Shown here: piece after piece, positions 60,641-64,000 of the stretch
How the letters are laid out: each line of letters starts with the position of its first letter
Position numbering within the stretch: the stretch's first letter is position 1
DNA from: Alphaproteobacteria bacterium
GTDB taxonomy: Bacteria; Pseudomonadota; Alphaproteobacteria; Rhizobiales; Hyphomicrobiaceae
NCBI GenBank assembly: GCA_022600345.1
Contig: JAHZKP010000052.1
Location: 42,093 to 106,092, forward strand
Reading direction: 5' to 3'
Length of the DNA stretch: 64,000 bases
Program-made: the position numbers and the translations under genes
Notes under the pieces: model-generated
Databases searched by the model: none
Told to the model about the DNA's origin: nothing
The model's input: only the letters and a program-made list of their open reading frames with translations

Positions 60641-61015
60641 ATGGTTGTGCGTCGTTTCACCGGACGTGCTCGAAGGTTGAGAAGAGAACAAACGGACGCG
60701 GAAAAGAAGCTATGGAGGCGGTTGCGAAATCGGCAGGTCGATGGCTGGAAGTTTCGGAGGCAGGTACCGCATGGCGCTTACATTCTCGATTTCTACTGCA
60801 TCGAGGCCAAGCTGGTCATCGAAGTGGATGGCTCGCAACACGCAGACCTCAAGGTGACGCATGACGCAATTCGGACCGCTGAATTGGAAACGGACGGACT
60901 TCGGGTTCTGAGATTTTGGAATGCTGAAGTGTTGAATAATATCGAGGGTGTCTTGGAGGCGATCTACTTAGCGCTTGGTCAAAAGCAAGCTGCGCCGCCT
61001 GTGACTTCTCGTTGA
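60641..61015 (+). CDS. DUF559 endonuclease-like protein
   Basis: A 124-residue protein of the DUF559 family, which has the Vsr/PD-(D/E)xK nuclease fold. TDAEKKLWRRLRNRQVDGWK, FRRQVPHGAYILDFYCIEAK, LVIEVDGSQH and LRVLRFWNAEVLNNIEGVLE are complete, with the putative catalytic Asp and Glu in LDFYC and IEVDG, so it looks intact. Function of the family is not settled; nuclease activity is inferred. It sits between the two metH genes, next to the palindromic element, with a weak ribosome-binding site. Confidence 0.9.
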   Translation: MVVRRFTGRARRLRREQTDAEKKLWRRLRNRQVDGWKFRRQVPHGAYILDFYCIEAKLVIEVDGSQHADLKVTHDAIRTAELETDGLRVLRFWNAEVLNNIEGVLEAIYLALGQKQAAPPVTSR

Positions 61016-61068
61016 TTGCGTTCCTCGGGGAGCGTTTGGAAAATTCAAGTTAAAGGCCAAGGGAAACC

Positions 61069-63789
<2,721 letters not shown>

Positions 63790-63862
63790 GCCGGACCTGA
63801 TCAGGGGTTCCTTAGCTATTCAAACGTCTTGATGTGGTAATCCGAACCATGCCTCACTACGT

Positions 63863-64000
63863 CTAGCTGTGAAGCTTCAATAGGTTGTTCTCGGTCAGGC
63901 CGAGACGGCTGATCGGTGGTTTCTTGTCAAGGCTAGCGTGTGGGCGATGCCAGTTGTAGCGGTGTAGCCACCCAGGCAGGTCTGCCTTGCGCTCATTCGA
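63863..64000 (-). mobile_element. IS481-family transposase, 3' end (runs off the window)
   Basis: The last 45 codons of a minus-strand transposase: LPGWLHRYNWHRPHASLDKK, PPISRLGLTENNLLKLHS, stop TAG. The HRYNWHRPHxSL...PPISRL block is the typical C-terminus of IS481-type DDE transposases (rve integrase fold). Its 5' part and the left end of the element are outside the window. The right terminal inverted repeat should lie between about 63800 and 63862, but I could not define it. Confidence 0.88.

Overview
The window is a 64 kb stretch of chromosomal DNA from an alphaproteobacterium, very probably a member of the Hyphomicrobiales (Rhizobiales); I cannot name the genus. Four things point there: the gene order (pyrH-frr-uppS-cdsA-dxr-rseP-bamA-lpxD-fabZ-lpxA-lpxI-lpxB, gltA-gltX, comEC, lexA-moeA-moaC-trpCDG-trpE-ppiD, tpiA-secG-pyrG-kdsA, recA-alaS); LpxI in place of LpxH; alphaproteobacterial SOS boxes of the form GTTC-N7-GTTC in front of both lexA and recA; and a giant membrane-anchored, repeat-rich protein resembling the Growth Pole Ring (GPR/RgsE) protein of polar-growing rhizobia. 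Coding density is high and almost everything is housekeeping.

Layout. Positions 1-14768 (+) hold nucleotide and translation genes (pyrH, frr), isoprenoid and phospholipid synthesis (uppS, cdsA, dxr), envelope proteolysis and outer-membrane assembly (rseP, bamA) and the lipid A pathway (lpxD, fabZ, lpxA, lpxI, lpxB). A bidirectional terminator separates lpxB from the convergent gltA; gltX follows on the same strand. comEC (+) converges on a nine-gene minus-strand run: ppiD, trpE, a SixA-like phosphatase, trpG, trpD, trpC, moaC, moeA and lexA. tpiA, a small exported protein, secG, a lipoprotein and pyrG run on the plus strand to a second bidirectional terminator, beyond which lies a minus-strand M15-type peptidase with a Lys/Arg/Tyr-rich tail. 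kdsA, an unlisted 55-residue minus-strand ORF, ccdA-thiD, an exported hypothetical protein, an MFS transporter and a dipeptide epimerase fill 35.6-42 kb.

The GPR-like gene (42.0-45.8 kb, minus) is divergent from an orphan HPt protein. An adrenodoxin-type ferredoxin and a thioredoxin-reductase-like ferredoxin-NADP reductase form an electron-transfer pair at 47-48.6 kb. A CelD/GNAT-like gene is divergent from recA, which is followed by a strong terminator and alaS. Two hypothetical membrane proteins flank an MlaC-like gene. The window ends with a methionine-cycle operon: an ArsR-methyltransferase fusion regulator with a perfect palindrome inside its own promoter, metF, and a methionine synthase split into two genes by a palindromic element plus a DUF559 endonuclease-like gene. 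The last 138 bases are the 3' end of an IS481-type transposase on the minus strand.

I did not see a clearly new multi-gene system. The most unusual items are an LpxI with a degenerate second copy of its C-terminal domain, the palindrome/DUF559 cassette between the two metH genes, the exact 22-residue repeats of the GPR-like protein, and the operator lodged in the SahR-like promoter. Boundaries and family calls come from reading the sequence; no database search was run.
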